This document shows, piece after piece, positions 49,741 to 57,893 of a DNA stretch of 64,000 nucleotides; within the stretch, counting starts at the first letter, position 1; each line of letters starts with the position of its first letter. Below the pieces are notes generated by a model. It had not been told where the DNA came from, made no database searches, and saw only the letters and a program-made list of their open reading frames with translations. The stretch lies in assembly GCF_964186585.1 (NCBI RefSeq), contig NZ_OZ075067.1, positions 2,294,001 to 2,358,000 on the forward strand, read 5' to 3'. The translations under genes were made by a program, and so were the position numbers. Source of the stretch: Microbacterium sp. MM2322 (GTDB lineage: Bacteria; Actinomycetota; Actinomycetes; Actinomycetales; Microbacteriaceae).

Positions 49741-51174
49741 ATGGCGACGCCCCTCCAGCTCTCGACGCTCGGTCACCGCATCCGGCACCAGCGCACCACC
49801 CACGGCTACACGCTCGACGAACTGGGCGAGATCGTCGGGATCGCCGGCAGCCAGCTCAGCCTCATCGAGAACGGCAAACGCGAGCCGAAACTCTCGGTGC
49901 TGCAGGCCATCGCGTCGGCGACCGGGACCGACGTCACCGACCTGCTCTCCACCGAGCCCCCCAATCGCCGAGCCGCCCTCGAGCTCGACCTCGAACGCGC
50001 GCAGCGGAGCCCCGTCTTCCGGCGCCTCGGCGTTGCCCCCGTGAGAGTCACCAAGACGATGTCGGACGAGACGATCGAGGGCATCCTCGCCCTGCACCGC
50101 GAACTCGAGCGCCGCGAGCGCGAGTCGATCGCGACACCGGAAGAAGCGCGACGCGCGAACACCGAGTTGCGACTGCGGATGCGGGACCAGAACAACTACC
50201 TGCCCGAGATCGAAAAACTCGCCGAGAAGAAGCTCAAGGCCGCTGGGCACACCACCGGCGCACTCACCCACCGAACCGTGAGCATCATGGCGGAGCAGCT
50301 CGGGTTCGAGCTCATCTACGCGAGCGACCTCCCCCACTCGGCGCGTTCGGTCACCGACCTCGAGAACGGACGCATCTACCTGCCGCCCGCATCCATCCCC
50401 GGCGGTCACGGCCTGAGGTCGATGGCGCTCCAGGCGATGGCGCACCGGCTTCTGGGGCACACGCCGCCGACCGACTACGCCGATTTTCTTCAGCAGCGCC
50501 TCGAGATCAACTACTACGCGGCGTGCTGCCTCATGCCCGAGACCGCGTCGCTCGCGTTCCTGACGCAGGCGAAGAAGGACCGGAATCTCGCGGTCGAGGA
50601 CTTCCGCGACGCGTTCGGCGTGACCCACGAGGCCGCAGCCATGCGCATGACGAACCTCCTCACGCAGCACCTCGACATCCCCCTGCACTTCTTGCGGGTC
50701 GACGGCGCGGGCGCGATCAACCGGGTCTACGAGAACGATGGACTGCCACTGCCGATGGACGTCACGGGCTCGGTCGAGGGGCAAGTGGTGTGCCGGAAGT
50801 TCGCGGCGCGGTCCGCGTTCGCGGAACAGAACCGCACCACGGAGCACTACCAGTACACCGACACCCCCGGCGGCACGTTCTGGTGCTCGAGCCAGACCGG
50901 CTCGACCGGTGAGGGCGAGTTCTCGATCACGGTCGGCGTGCCGTTCGACGATGCGCGCTGGTTCCGCGGGCGCGAGACGCAGAAGCGCGCGAGCTCGACC
51001 TGCCCGGACGAGGCCTGCTGCCGGCGCCCCGACGCCGACCTGACCGAGCGCTGGCAGGGCAAGGCGTGGCCGAGCGCGCGCGTGCACATGCAGATGTTCT
51101 CGCCGCTCCCCCGCGGAATGTTCCCGGGCGTCGACGACGGCGAGGTCTACGCGTTCCTGGATCGACACGCCTGA
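49741..51174 (+). CDS. RamB/PrpR-type transcriptional regulator (XRE HTH + ImmA/IrrE-like + DUF2083)
   Basis: 477 residues. N-terminal XRE-type HTH (LGHRIRHQRTTHGYTLDELG, QLSLIENGKREPKLSVLQAI), a middle part like the DUF955/IrrE family (SMALQAMAHRLLGH in place of HExxH, so probably not a protease), and a C-terminal region with a cysteine cluster STCPDEACCRRP, as in short-chain acyl-CoA-sensing family members. Length and order match RamB/PrpR, which control acetate, propionate and glyoxylate genes in Corynebacterium and Mycobacterium. Divergence from pckG suggests control of gluconeogenesis; inferred. Confidence 0.88.
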   Translation: MATPLQLSTLGHRIRHQRTTHGYTLDELGEIVGIAGSQLSLIENGKREPKLSVLQAIASATGTDVTDLLSTEPPNRRAALELDLERAQRSPVFRRLGVAPVRVTKTMSDETIEGILALHRELERRERESIATPEEARRANTELRLRMRDQNNYLPEIEKLAEKKLKAAGHTTGALTHRTVSIMAEQLGFELIYASDLPHSARSVTDLENGRIYLPPASIPGGHGLRSMALQAMAHRLLGHTPPTDYADFLQQRLEINYYAACCLMPETASLAFLTQAKKDRNLAVEDFRDAFGVTHEAAAMRMTNLLTQHLDIPLHFLRVDGAGAINRVYENDGLPLPMDVTGSVEGQVVCRKFAARSAFAEQNRTTEHYQYTDTPGGTFWCSSQTGSTGEGEFSITVGVPFDDARWFRGRETQKRASSTCPDEACCRRPDADLTERWQGKAWPSARVHMQMFSPLPRGMFPGVDDGEVYAFLDRHA

Positions 51175-51216
51175 GCGTGTTGAAGGCGGATGCGTCGCGG
51201 GTGTACGCTCACGCGG

Positions 51217-51235
51217 TGAGGTTCGCCTAACCTAA
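51217..51235. promoter_or_regulatory. DtxR/IdeR-type iron box upstream of efeUOB
   Basis: TGAGGTTCGCCTAACCTAA (51217-51235) matches the 19-bp DtxR/IdeR palindrome (TTAGGTTAGGCTAACCTAA, reverse complement considered) at 15 or more positions. It lies 106 bp before efeU, so iron-loaded DtxR/IdeR should repress the operon. Confidence 0.85.
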
Positions 51236-51340
51236 GCTGCCACGTCACCTCGTCGCTTCCTCGACGGGCAGTCGGTCCGCGGACGGGCTGCGACGGGGCA
51301 GCAGGCACCGGCCTCACTCCGCACACCCGAAGAGATCCCC

Positions 51341-52294
51341 GTGCTCGCCTCGCTCCTCCCTCCCTTCCTCATCGGCCTTCGCGAAGGCCTCGAGGCCGCC
51401 CTCGTCGTCGGCATCCTCGTCGCCTATCTGACCCGGATCGAGCGGCGCGACGTCCTGCCGAAGCTGTGGGCAGGCGTGGGCCTCGCCGCCGCCCTGGTCG
51501 TCGTCATCGGCGCCGTCCTCACCTTCGGCGCCTATGCGCTGACCTTCCAGGCCCAGGAGCTCATCGGCGGGCTCCTCTCCCTCCTCGCGGTGGGAATGGT
51601 GACATGGATGATCTTCTGGATGCAGCGCACCGCCCGGACGATGCGATCCCACCTCGAGGGCGGTGTCGATCGCGCACTCGCCATGAGCGGGTTCTGGGGG
51701 ATCGTGCTGATCGGCTTCGTGTCGGTGGCGCGTGAGGGAATCGAGACGACGCTCTTCCTCTGGTCGATGGTGCAGTCCGCCGGCCAGGAAGGCCCCGGAC
51801 TGGCGGGCGCGGTCCTCGGGATCGCGGTCGCCGTCGTCCTCGGCTGGCTGCTCGCCCGCGGTGTCGTCCGCCTCGATCTCCGCAGGTTCTTCGCGTGGAC
51901 CGGCGGGTTCCTCGTCATCGTCGCCGCCGGGGTGCTCGCCTACGCCTTCCATGACCTGCAGGAAGCCGGCGTCCTCCCCGGCCCCTTCTCGGGATCGGCC
52001 ACGATCGACCCCGCCACGGGCAGCGTCGGCGTCGGATGGGCCGGATTCCCGTTCGGCTGGGCCTTCGACGTCACGGCGCAGATCCCGCCGGGCGGCACAC
52101 TCGCCGCCATCTTGCAGGCGACCGTCGGCTTCATGCCCGAGATGACCTGGCTGCAGGTGATCGCCTGGGCCCTCTACATCGCCGCCGTCGGCACGTTCTT
52201 CGTCCGCGGTCTCATCCGGCGGACGCCCGCCCCGAAGCCGGCCGCCTCCCCTGACACTCTCGCCCCTCGTCACGCCCCCCAAGGAGCATCATGA
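51341..52294 (+). CDS. efeU: Iron permease EfeU (FTR1 family)
   Basis: 317 residues, seven hydrophobic helices. The two FTR1 iron-binding motifs are in place: LREGLEAALVVG in helix 1 and AREGIETTLFLWS in helix 4. GTG at 51341 begins at the first helix. Imports ferrous or ferric iron across the membrane together with EfeO and EfeB. Overlaps efeO by 4 bp. Confidence 0.95.
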   Translation: MLASLLPPFLIGLREGLEAALVVGILVAYLTRIERRDVLPKLWAGVGLAAALVVVIGAVLTFGAYALTFQAQELIGGLLSLLAVGMVTWMIFWMQRTARTMRSHLEGGVDRALAMSGFWGIVLIGFVSVAREGIETTLFLWSMVQSAGQEGPGLAGAVLGIAVAVVLGWLLARGVVRLDLRRFFAWTGGFLVIVAAGVLAYAFHDLQEAGVLPGPFSGSATIDPATGSVGVGWAGFPFGWAFDVTAQIPPGGTLAAILQATVGFMPEMTWLQVIAWALYIAAVGTFFVRGLIRRTPAPKPAASPDTLAPRHAPQGAS

Positions 52295-53535
52295 CCCGCA
52301 CCCGCCGCGCCCAGGCGCATGCCTACCTCTCCCTCGCCCTCGCCGCCGTCGGCGTCGTCGCCCTCTCGGGCTGCGTCGCGAAGACCGACGTCGCCAGCGC
52401 CGACGCGCTCACCGTGACTTCGACCGACACCTCGTGCGACGTCTCGGCGTCCGCCGCGAAGAGCGGGACGCTGACGTTCGCGGTCTCGAACAAGAGCTCT
52501 CAGACCAGCGAGTTCTACCTGCTCGCCGAGGACGGGCTCCGCATCATCGGCGAGGTCGAGAACATCGCGCCGGGCGCGGAGCGCACGCTCACCGTCGTCG
52601 CTCAGCCCGGAGAATACAAGACGCTCTGCAAGCCCGGGATGGTCGGCGAGGGTGTGGGTCGCGCAGACTTCAGCGTCACCGGCACGACCGTCGCCGCGAC
52701 CGGCGACGACGCCGAGCAGAAGCAGAAGGCCGTCGACCTGTACGCGGCGTTCGTGAAAGACCAGGTCGAGCAGCTCGTGCCCGCCGTGGACACGTTCACG
52801 ACGGCGTACGAGTCGGGGCGCGACGACGAGGCGCGCGCGCAGTTCCCGAAGGTGCGGGCGTTCTACGAGCGGATCGAGCCGGTCGCGGAATCCCTCGGCG
52901 ACCTCGACCCGCGCATCGACTACCGCGAAGTGGATGCCGTGGCGGAAGGCCTCGACTGGACCGGATTCCACCGCATCGAGAAAGACCTGTGGGTCCCGAA
53001 GAAGGATGCGCTCAACGCCGACGGCGAGACGCCCGCGTGGAAGGACTGGGCGCCCTCGACCACGGCCGAGCGCGCCACCTACGGCGACAAACTCGTCGCG
53101 GATGTCGGCGAGCTCAACGACTACGTCCACTCCGAGAAGTTCCAGCAGGCCCTCGACTCCCAGGGCGTCGCCGGGCTCTCCAACGGCGCCATCGCGCTCC
53201 TCGACGAGGTCGCGACCGGCAAGATCACCGGTGAAGAGGACTGGTGGTCGGGCACCGATCTCTCGGACTTCGCCGCGAACGTCGAGGGCTCCAAGATGGC
53301 GTTCTCGCTCGTGAAGGACTTCGCCTCCGCGACCGGCGCCGACGGTGCCGCACTGTCGAAGGAGATCGCCCGTCGCTACGACGATCTGGATGCGTCTCTC
53401 GCCGCCCACGGCTCGCTCACGGACGGTTTCGTCGAGTACCGGACGTTGACCGAGGACGACAAGCGCGATCTCACCGACCTGATCAACGCGCTCGCCGAGC
53501 CACTGTCGCGCCTCACCTCGACGGTCCTGCAGTGA
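52291..53535 (+). CDS. efeO: EfeO, iron-binding lipoprotein (cupredoxin + M75 domains)
   Basis: 414 residues. Signal peptide ending in the lipobox LSGC, so anchored outside the membrane. A cupredoxin-like domain (about 45-140, with Cys in SCDVSASAA and TLCKPGM) precedes the M75 (imelysin-like) domain, whose metal motif is FHRIEKDLW (HxxE). Binds extracellular iron and hands it to EfeU. 4-bp overlaps with both neighbours. Confidence 0.93.
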   Translation: MTRTRRAQAHAYLSLALAAVGVVALSGCVAKTDVASADALTVTSTDTSCDVSASAAKSGTLTFAVSNKSSQTSEFYLLAEDGLRIIGEVENIAPGAERTLTVVAQPGEYKTLCKPGMVGEGVGRADFSVTGTTVAATGDDAEQKQKAVDLYAAFVKDQVEQLVPAVDTFTTAYESGRDDEARAQFPKVRAFYERIEPVAESLGDLDPRIDYREVDAVAEGLDWTGFHRIEKDLWVPKKDALNADGETPAWKDWAPSTTAERATYGDKLVADVGELNDYVHSEKFQQALDSQGVAGLSNGAIALLDEVATGKITGEEDWWSGTDLSDFAANVEGSKMAFSLVKDFASATGADGAALSKEIARRYDDLDASLAAHGSLTDGFVEYRTLTEDDKRDLTDLINALAEPLSRLTSTVLQ

Positions 53536-54833
53536 CCGGAGAAGAGCCCACGCCCGAACAGACGGCTCCCCCGGCCCTGAGCCGCCGGGGTCTATTCGGC
53601 CTCGCGGCCGGCGTCGGTGCGGCGGGCCTCGCCCTCGGCGCGGGAGCAGGATCGGCGGCGGGTGTCGCGATCGGCCGCTCGCGCGCCGCGGAGGAAGCGG
53701 CATCCGTCTACCCGTTCACCGGACGGCACCAGGCGGGCATCACGACCCCCATGCAGGATCACCTGCATTTCGCCGCGTTCGACATGATGGCCGGCACCAG
53801 CCGCGAGGACCTGCAGTCGCTCCTCCAGGACTGGAGCTACGCGGCCGCGCGGATGACGCAGGGGCTCGACGTCAGCGCGACGGGCGCCGTCGGCGGGTCG
53901 CCGGAGGCGCCGCCGGACGACACCGGCGAAGCATTGGGTCTCCCGGCATCCGGACTCACCATCACGTTCGGAGTCGGTCCGACCCTCTTCACGACCGACG
54001 ACGGCACCGACCGGTATGGACTCGCATCGCGCCGCCCTGCGGGGCTCGCGAAGCTCCCCGCGTTCCTCGGCGACGACCTCGACCCCGCGGTGTCGGGTGG
54101 CGACCTCTGCATCCAGGCGTGTGCGGACGATCCGCAGGTCGCCGTCCACGCGATCCGCAACCTCAGCCGCATCGCCTTCGGCCGTGCGCGCCTGCGCTGG
54201 TCGCAGCTGGGCTTCGGCAAGACCTCGAAGACGTCGGCTGCGCAGGCGACACCGCGGAACCTGTTCGGGTTCAAGGACGGCACCGCCAACATCCTCTCCG
54301 ACGACACCGAGGCCCTCGCCGATCACGTGTGGGTCGCGTCCGCCGACGAGCCGGCCTGGCTCGCGGGCGGGTCCTACCTCGTGGCCCGCAAGGTCGCGAT
54401 GCTCATCGAGACGTGGGACCGCGTGCGGCTCTCCGAGCAGCAGCGAATCATCGGCCGGGACAAGTCCGAGGGCGCTCCCCTGTCGGGCGGCAGCGAGACG
54501 GCAGCGCCCGACTTCGAGAAGAAGGATGCCGCCGGTGCCCTCGCGATCGATGCCCGGTCGCACGTGCACCGCGCCCACCCCGACGTGAACAACGGCATCC
54601 GGATCCTCAGGCGCGGCTACAACTACGTCGACGGCAACACCGACCTCGGCCGCCTCGACGCGGGACTGTTCTTCCTCTCGTACCAGCGGAGCCCCGATCA
54701 GTTCGTGACCCTGCAGCGGGCCCTCTCGACCGACCTGATGAACGAGTACGTGCGGCACATCGCGTCGGGGATCTGGGCGATCCCGCGCGGCGCGAAGGCA
54801 GGCTCGTACGTCGGCGCCGAGCTGTTCGCCTGA
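53532..54833 (+). CDS. efeB: EfeB, Dyp-type haem peroxidase / deferrochelatase
   Basis: 433 residues. A twin-arginine signal (LSRRGLFGLAAG) predicts Tat export of the folded, haem-loaded enzyme. Dyp motifs: GFKDGTAN (catalytic Asp in the G-x-x-D-G loop) and a C-terminal histidine region RSHVHRAHPDVNNG with the distal/proximal haem ligands, plus FLSYQRSPDQF. Thought in the family to oxidise ferrous iron or take iron from haem. Start GTG overlaps the efeO stop by 4 bp. Confidence 0.94.
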   Translation: MTGEEPTPEQTAPPALSRRGLFGLAAGVGAAGLALGAGAGSAAGVAIGRSRAAEEAASVYPFTGRHQAGITTPMQDHLHFAAFDMMAGTSREDLQSLLQDWSYAAARMTQGLDVSATGAVGGSPEAPPDDTGEALGLPASGLTITFGVGPTLFTTDDGTDRYGLASRRPAGLAKLPAFLGDDLDPAVSGGDLCIQACADDPQVAVHAIRNLSRIAFGRARLRWSQLGFGKTSKTSAAQATPRNLFGFKDGTANILSDDTEALADHVWVASADEPAWLAGGSYLVARKVAMLIETWDRVRLSEQQRIIGRDKSEGAPLSGGSETAAPDFEKKDAAGALAIDARSHVHRAHPDVNNGIRILRRGYNYVDGNTDLGRLDAGLFFLSYQRSPDQFVTLQRALSTDLMNEYVRHIASGIWAIPRGAKAGSYVGAELFA

Positions 54834-54850
54834 CCCGCACGCACGAGAAA

Positions 54851-54882
54851 GCGGGGAGCACGGTCCCCCGCGTGCTCCCCGC
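54851..54882 (+). terminator. Terminator-like hairpin after efeB
   Basis: Perfect 12-bp inverted repeat (54851-54862 and 54871-54882) around an 8-base loop, 18 bp after the efeB stop and 40 bp before the convergent csbD-like gene. No T-tract on either strand. Confidence 0.65.
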
Positions 54883-54921
54883 ATGACTCGCGCTGCCCGA
54901 ACTAGGCGCGAGTGGTGAAGG

Positions 54922-55098
54922 TCAGTCCTTCTTGAAGGCGTCCTTCACGTTCTCGCCAGCCTGCTTCACGTCGGACTTGGCCTGGTCGGCCTTGCCCTCG
55001 GCAACGAGCTTGTCGTTGTCGGTGGCCTTGCCGATCGCTTCCTTCGCCTTACCGGCGATGTCCTGAGCGGCGTTCTTGATCTTGTCGTCGAGTCCCAT
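54922..55098 (-). CDS. CsbD-like small stress protein
   Basis: 58 residues (starts MGLDDKIKNAAQDIAGKAKE, ends FKKD). The run of Lys, Ala, Asp and Gln with AEGKADQAKSDVKQAGENVK is the CsbD pattern; in other bacteria csbD is induced by general stress and forms a helical protein. ATG at 55098 behind AAAGGAGA. It ends the Asp23 cluster that runs on the same strand, and is followed by the efe terminator. Too short to appear in a usual minimum-length ORF search. Confidence 0.88.
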   Translation of the reverse strand: MGLDDKIKNAAQDIAGKAKEAIGKATDNDKLVAEGKADQAKSDVKQAGENVKDAFKKD

Positions 55099-55164
55099 GA
55101 GGGTCTCCTTTCTTTGTGGGTGGGTGGGTGGAACCGGTGCCTGGACCGGTGGACCGGTGGCGGG

Positions 55165-55779
55165 TCAACTGACCCGCGGGGCGTCGGAGGCGAGCCGGCT
55201 GCGGAGCCCGCCGTGGACGGAGATGAAGGCGGCGGTGTCGGCGCCGGTCACGGCGGCCAGCCCGTCCATCACGCGGTCGACGTGGTCGACGACGCTCCGG
55301 GGGTCGGCTCCCTGACGGGCCGTGACGCTCACGTGGAGGACCGGCTCGTCCCGCACGGTGTGTGCGGTGACGGATGCCGAGAGCACACCGTCCTGACGGG
55401 CGAGGGAGTTCTTCACCGCGTCGGCGGCGAACCCTTCGGTCACGGTGACCCGGCCGAGCGGGGTCTGGGATCCGCTCGAACGGAGGACCGTCCGGGAGCG
55501 CCGGCTCACCAGGGTGGTGAGGCTGGCGAACAGGATGACCGCGACCACGATCGCGACCGCTGTCGCTCCGATGACGGCCCAGCTGAGCGCGGTGTCGCCG
55601 ATCCGGGTGGCATCGCCGGCGGCGCGGAGCGCGTCGAGCGCCGCTTTCCCGGACGAGGTCCACACATCGCCCACGGCCGGAACCGCCGCCGCAGTGGCCG
55701 CCGCGCCTCCGCCGACGAGCAGGACCAGTCCGACGATCAGGAGCACGGTGCGGTTCAGCGCACGGTTGGTGTCGTTCAT
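55165..55779 (-). CDS. Membrane protein of the Asp23 cluster (AmaP-like)
   Basis: 204 residues with two membrane helices (VLLIVGLVLLVGGGAAATAA and WAVIGATAVAIVVAVILFAS) followed by a soluble C-terminal domain whose alternating strands (GVLSASVTAHTVRDEPVLHV, VDHVDRVMDGLAAV) resemble Asp23-like folds. This order fits AmaP, the Asp23 membrane anchor of Firmicutes, though sequence identity is not visible at a glance. ATG overlaps the DUF6286 gene stop by 4 bp. Confidence 0.65.
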   Translation of the reverse strand: MNDTNRALNRTVLLIVGLVLLVGGGAAATAAAVPAVGDVWTSSGKAALDALRAAGDATRIGDTALSWAVIGATAVAIVVAVILFASLTTLVSRRSRTVLRSSGSQTPLGRVTVTEGFAADAVKNSLARQDGVLSASVTAHTVRDEPVLHVSVTARQGADPRSVVDHVDRVMDGLAAVTGADTAAFISVHGGLRSRLASDAPRVS

Positions 55780-56360
55780 GCCGCCTTCTCCTCTTCGTCG
55801 TGGCGCTCGACCCGAACGCGGGTGCGGACGGGGCGTGCAAGCTTCAGCGAGGCGATCTCCGCCTCGGCCAGCGCGGTGACCTCGGTCTCATCGATCGGGA
55901 TGCCGGCCCCCGGCCTGACGGTGACGTCGACGCTCCGGTGGGCGACGCCGACCGTCACGCGATCGCGGGCGATGCCCGTTTCGTCGCTCACCCGCTGGGC
56001 GAGAGCCGACGCGAGCACACCGTTGTCGATGACGGCGACGCGGCCGCCGGCATCCACTTCATGCTTGGACAGGCGCCCCGGCGACACGGCCAGGACCACG
56101 AGCCAGAGGCCGAGCGCTGCCGCGATCAATCCTCCGGCGACTGCCGCTGCGACGGGGGCGTTCGAGGGGAGACCTGCCAACCACTGGAGAGCAGACATCG
56201 GCCGCACCAGCAGCGACGGCTGCGAGGCGAGGGCGAGGATGAGTTCGACCGCGACGTACAGCGCCAGGACGATTCCGAGCAGGACGACGAGGGCGAACGC
56301 GACGCTGCGCGGCGAGTGGGTCTCGCGGCGCACGACGCGACGGAGCACGGGAGTGGTCAT
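55776..56360 (-). CDS. DUF6286-type membrane protein of the Asp23 cluster
   Basis: 194 residues. Two hydrophobic helices (SVAFALVVLLGIVLALYVAV; AVAGGLIAAALGLWLVVLAV) precede a C-terminal soluble domain with VAVIDNGVLASALAQRVSDE and VTVGVAHRSVDVTVRPGAGI. This two-helix plus small domain form recurs in actinobacterial Asp23 clusters. Function unknown. 4-bp overlaps on both sides indicate one operon. Confidence 0.7.
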   Translation of the reverse strand: MTTPVLRRVVRRETHSPRSVAFALVVLLGIVLALYVAVELILALASQPSLLVRPMSALQWLAGLPSNAPVAAAVAGGLIAAALGLWLVVLAVSPGRLSKHEVDAGGRVAVIDNGVLASALAQRVSDETGIARDRVTVGVAHRSVDVTVRPGAGIPIDETEVTALAEAEIASLKLARPVRTRVRVERHDEEEKAA

Positions 56361-56752
56361 CGCACACGCTTCCTTTCCGGGGTCCGGGCACCGGTCACGG
56401 TGAGGTCGATCCGGGCGATGTCACGCCCGAGGAGGTGGGTCAGTCGCTCGCGCAGCTGTTCTTGCATCTGCGCGGCGCGTTCGAGGACGGGGAGCGTACT
56501 CCGCACCGCATCCACATCATCGAGCTCGGGGACCGGCAGGGGGCTCGAGATTTTCAGAGCCATACCGTCCCGACGATCGGCGACACCCACGGAGATCTCG
56601 CCCCGCGGGACGCCGATGACATCGGCGGACACCGCCCGCGCGACGCCGACGAGCACACGCTCGGCGACCTCGGTGCGGCCGGCGACGCCGGGGGCTGCGG
56701 CGGCGAGTCGCGGGGACTCGCCGCCCGCCGTTCCGTCGGTGTCGGTGCGCAT
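56357..56752 (-). CDS. Asp23-family-like small protein
   Basis: 131 residues, soluble. Contains the Asp23-like strand-helix pattern (RTEVAERVLVGVARAVSADV; DVDAVRSTLPVLERAAQMQEQ; IARIDLTVTGARTPERKRVR). No catalytic motif. Its start overlaps the stop of the DUF2273 gene by one base. Probably a partner or paralog of the main Asp23 protein. Confidence 0.6.
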   Translation of the reverse strand: MRTDTDGTAGGESPRLAAAAPGVAGRTEVAERVLVGVARAVSADVIGVPRGEISVGVADRRDGMALKISSPLPVPELDDVDAVRSTLPVLERAAQMQEQLRERLTHLLGRDIARIDLTVTGARTPERKRVR

Positions 56753-56940
56753 CAGGAGGTGCGCCGTCCCGTGAAGGCGTCAGTCACCGCGCGGACGTCG
56801 AGCTTGCCCGACGCGATGCGGCCGATGACCGCGCCGATCGCCATGAACAGGGCGGTGAGGAGGAATCCCCAGAACCCGAACACGAGGGCGACGACAGCGA
56901 GGATGGCGCCGGTCAGTGCGCCGATGATCGTGGTGCTCAT
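56752..56940 (-). CDS. DUF2273 small membrane protein
   Basis: 62 residues with one or two hydrophobic segments (IIGALTGAILAVVALVFGFW and FLLTALFMAIGAVIGRIASG) and a basic tail. DUF2273 proteins accompany Asp23 in Gram-positives and are thought to act as membrane anchors. Overlaps both neighbours (4 bp upstream, 1 bp downstream). Confidence 0.85.
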   Translation of the reverse strand: MSTTIIGALTGAILAVVALVFGFWGFLLTALFMAIGAVIGRIASGKLDVRAVTDAFTGRRTS

Positions 56941-57407
56941 GAGACGCGCGACTCCTCGTGCTCCTCATCCTCGTCACCCGGGATGTGGACGTCGTCGACG
57001 GTGACGTTGACCTCGACCACGTCGAGTCCGACGAGGCGGGTGATGGCGCCGGCGACGGCGTCACGAACCTGCGCGGCGACCTGGTGGACGGGCGTCGGGT
57101 ACTCGACGACGATCGTGAGGTCGACGGCGGCCTGGGTCTCGCCCACTTCCACCTTCACGCCCTGACCGAGGTCGGTGGCGTTGATGGCGTTGCGGAGAGC
57201 GCCGAGAGCGCGGGCTCCGCCGCCGCCGAGGGCGTGCACGCCGGGGATCTCACGAGCCGCGATACCGGCGACCTTCGCGACGACGCCATCGGCGATGACG
57301 GTCGTGCCGGCTGTGCCGGACGTGGTCTCGGCAGCCTTCGGTGCGGTGCGGTCGACGCGCGCGCCGGGAACGGCGGGGGTGGTCGTGGTGGGGGTCTCGT
57401 CAGCCAT
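56937..57407 (-). CDS. Asp23/Gls24 family envelope stress protein
   Basis: 156 residues. Thr/Pro-rich N terminus of about 25 residues, then the Asp23 domain (TVIADGVVAKVAGIAAREIP, GVHALGGGGARALGAL, AVDLTIVVEYPTPVHQVAAQ, VEVNVTVDDVHI) and an acidic tail. Asp23 proteins form membrane-associated assemblies linked to cell-envelope stress. ATG at 57407 has AGAGGAGA upstream; the open frame to 57482 lacks coding character. Confidence 0.9.
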   Translation of the reverse strand: MADETPTTTTPAVPGARVDRTAPKAAETTSGTAGTTVIADGVVAKVAGIAAREIPGVHALGGGGARALGALRNAINATDLGQGVKVEVGETQAAVDLTIVVEYPTPVHQVAAQVRDAVAGAITRLVGLDVVEVNVTVDDVHIPGDEDEEHEESRVS

Positions 57408-57476
57408 GATTCTCCTCTTTCTGAAACGAACTGGCGGCGCACCCGGTGGTGCGACGTGGCCGTTGTTGTCGGCCTC

Positions 57477-57506
57477 GTACATAAGAGGGTGCGGCGTCCC
57501 GATTCC
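57477..57506 (-). promoter_or_regulatory. Candidate ECF-sigma promoter before the Asp23 gene
   Basis: On the minus strand GGAATC (57501-57506) lies 16 bases ahead of TTATGT, 70 bp before the Asp23 start. GGAAT is the common -35 of ECF sigma promoters. The neighbouring sigma gene could act here. Inferred from position and -35 only. Confidence 0.35.
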
Positions 57507-57547
57507 TCACAAAAAAGTTCGGAGAATTTCTGGCCGGTGCCGTGAGG

Positions 57548-57889
57548 TCAGTGGATGCGGGCGATCTGGATGCTGATCTGCGCGTCGTCGGGGGTGTTGG
57601 CAAGCAGTGCGTCGGCGACGCGGCGGGCGGCGGCGGGCGTGTTGTCGTGGGAGGCGGTCGCGATCCGCGCGGCGACCAGCGGCATCCCGTCGCGGACGGT
57701 GACGGCGACTTCGGCGACCCGGTCGCCGTCGGCACCCGCGGCGGCGGCGATCAGACCCGGGATGCGGGCGATCGCCGAGCGCGGCGAGTAGACATCGGTC
57801 ACGCCGTCGACGGCGCGGATGCGCGCGACGAGGTCGGGCTGGTCCTCCGAGTGATCAGCGGGTTCGTGAGCGGAGGACAGACGGGTCAT
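57548..57889 (-). CDS. Small Asp23-cluster protein, function unknown
   Basis: 113 residues, soluble, no Cys. DLVARIRAVDGVTDVYSPRS, then VAEVAVTVRDGMPLVAARIA and QISIQIARIH: the alternating pattern is again like an Asp23 fold, but weaker. It starts just after the anti-sigma gene on the same strand (4 bp between). Confidence 0.55.
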   Translation of the reverse strand: MTRLSSAHEPADHSEDQPDLVARIRAVDGVTDVYSPRSAIARIPGLIAAAAGADGDRVAEVAVTVRDGMPLVAARIATASHDNTPAAARRVADALLANTPDDAQISIQIARIH

Positions 57890-57893
57890 GTGC

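Noticed and set aside
55111..55131. GGGT repeats (G-quadruplex candidate) before the csbD-like gene
   Set aside because: Only three full G-triplets plus a GG; short and explainable by simple slippage next to tandem ACCGGTGG. Not enough to claim a structure.
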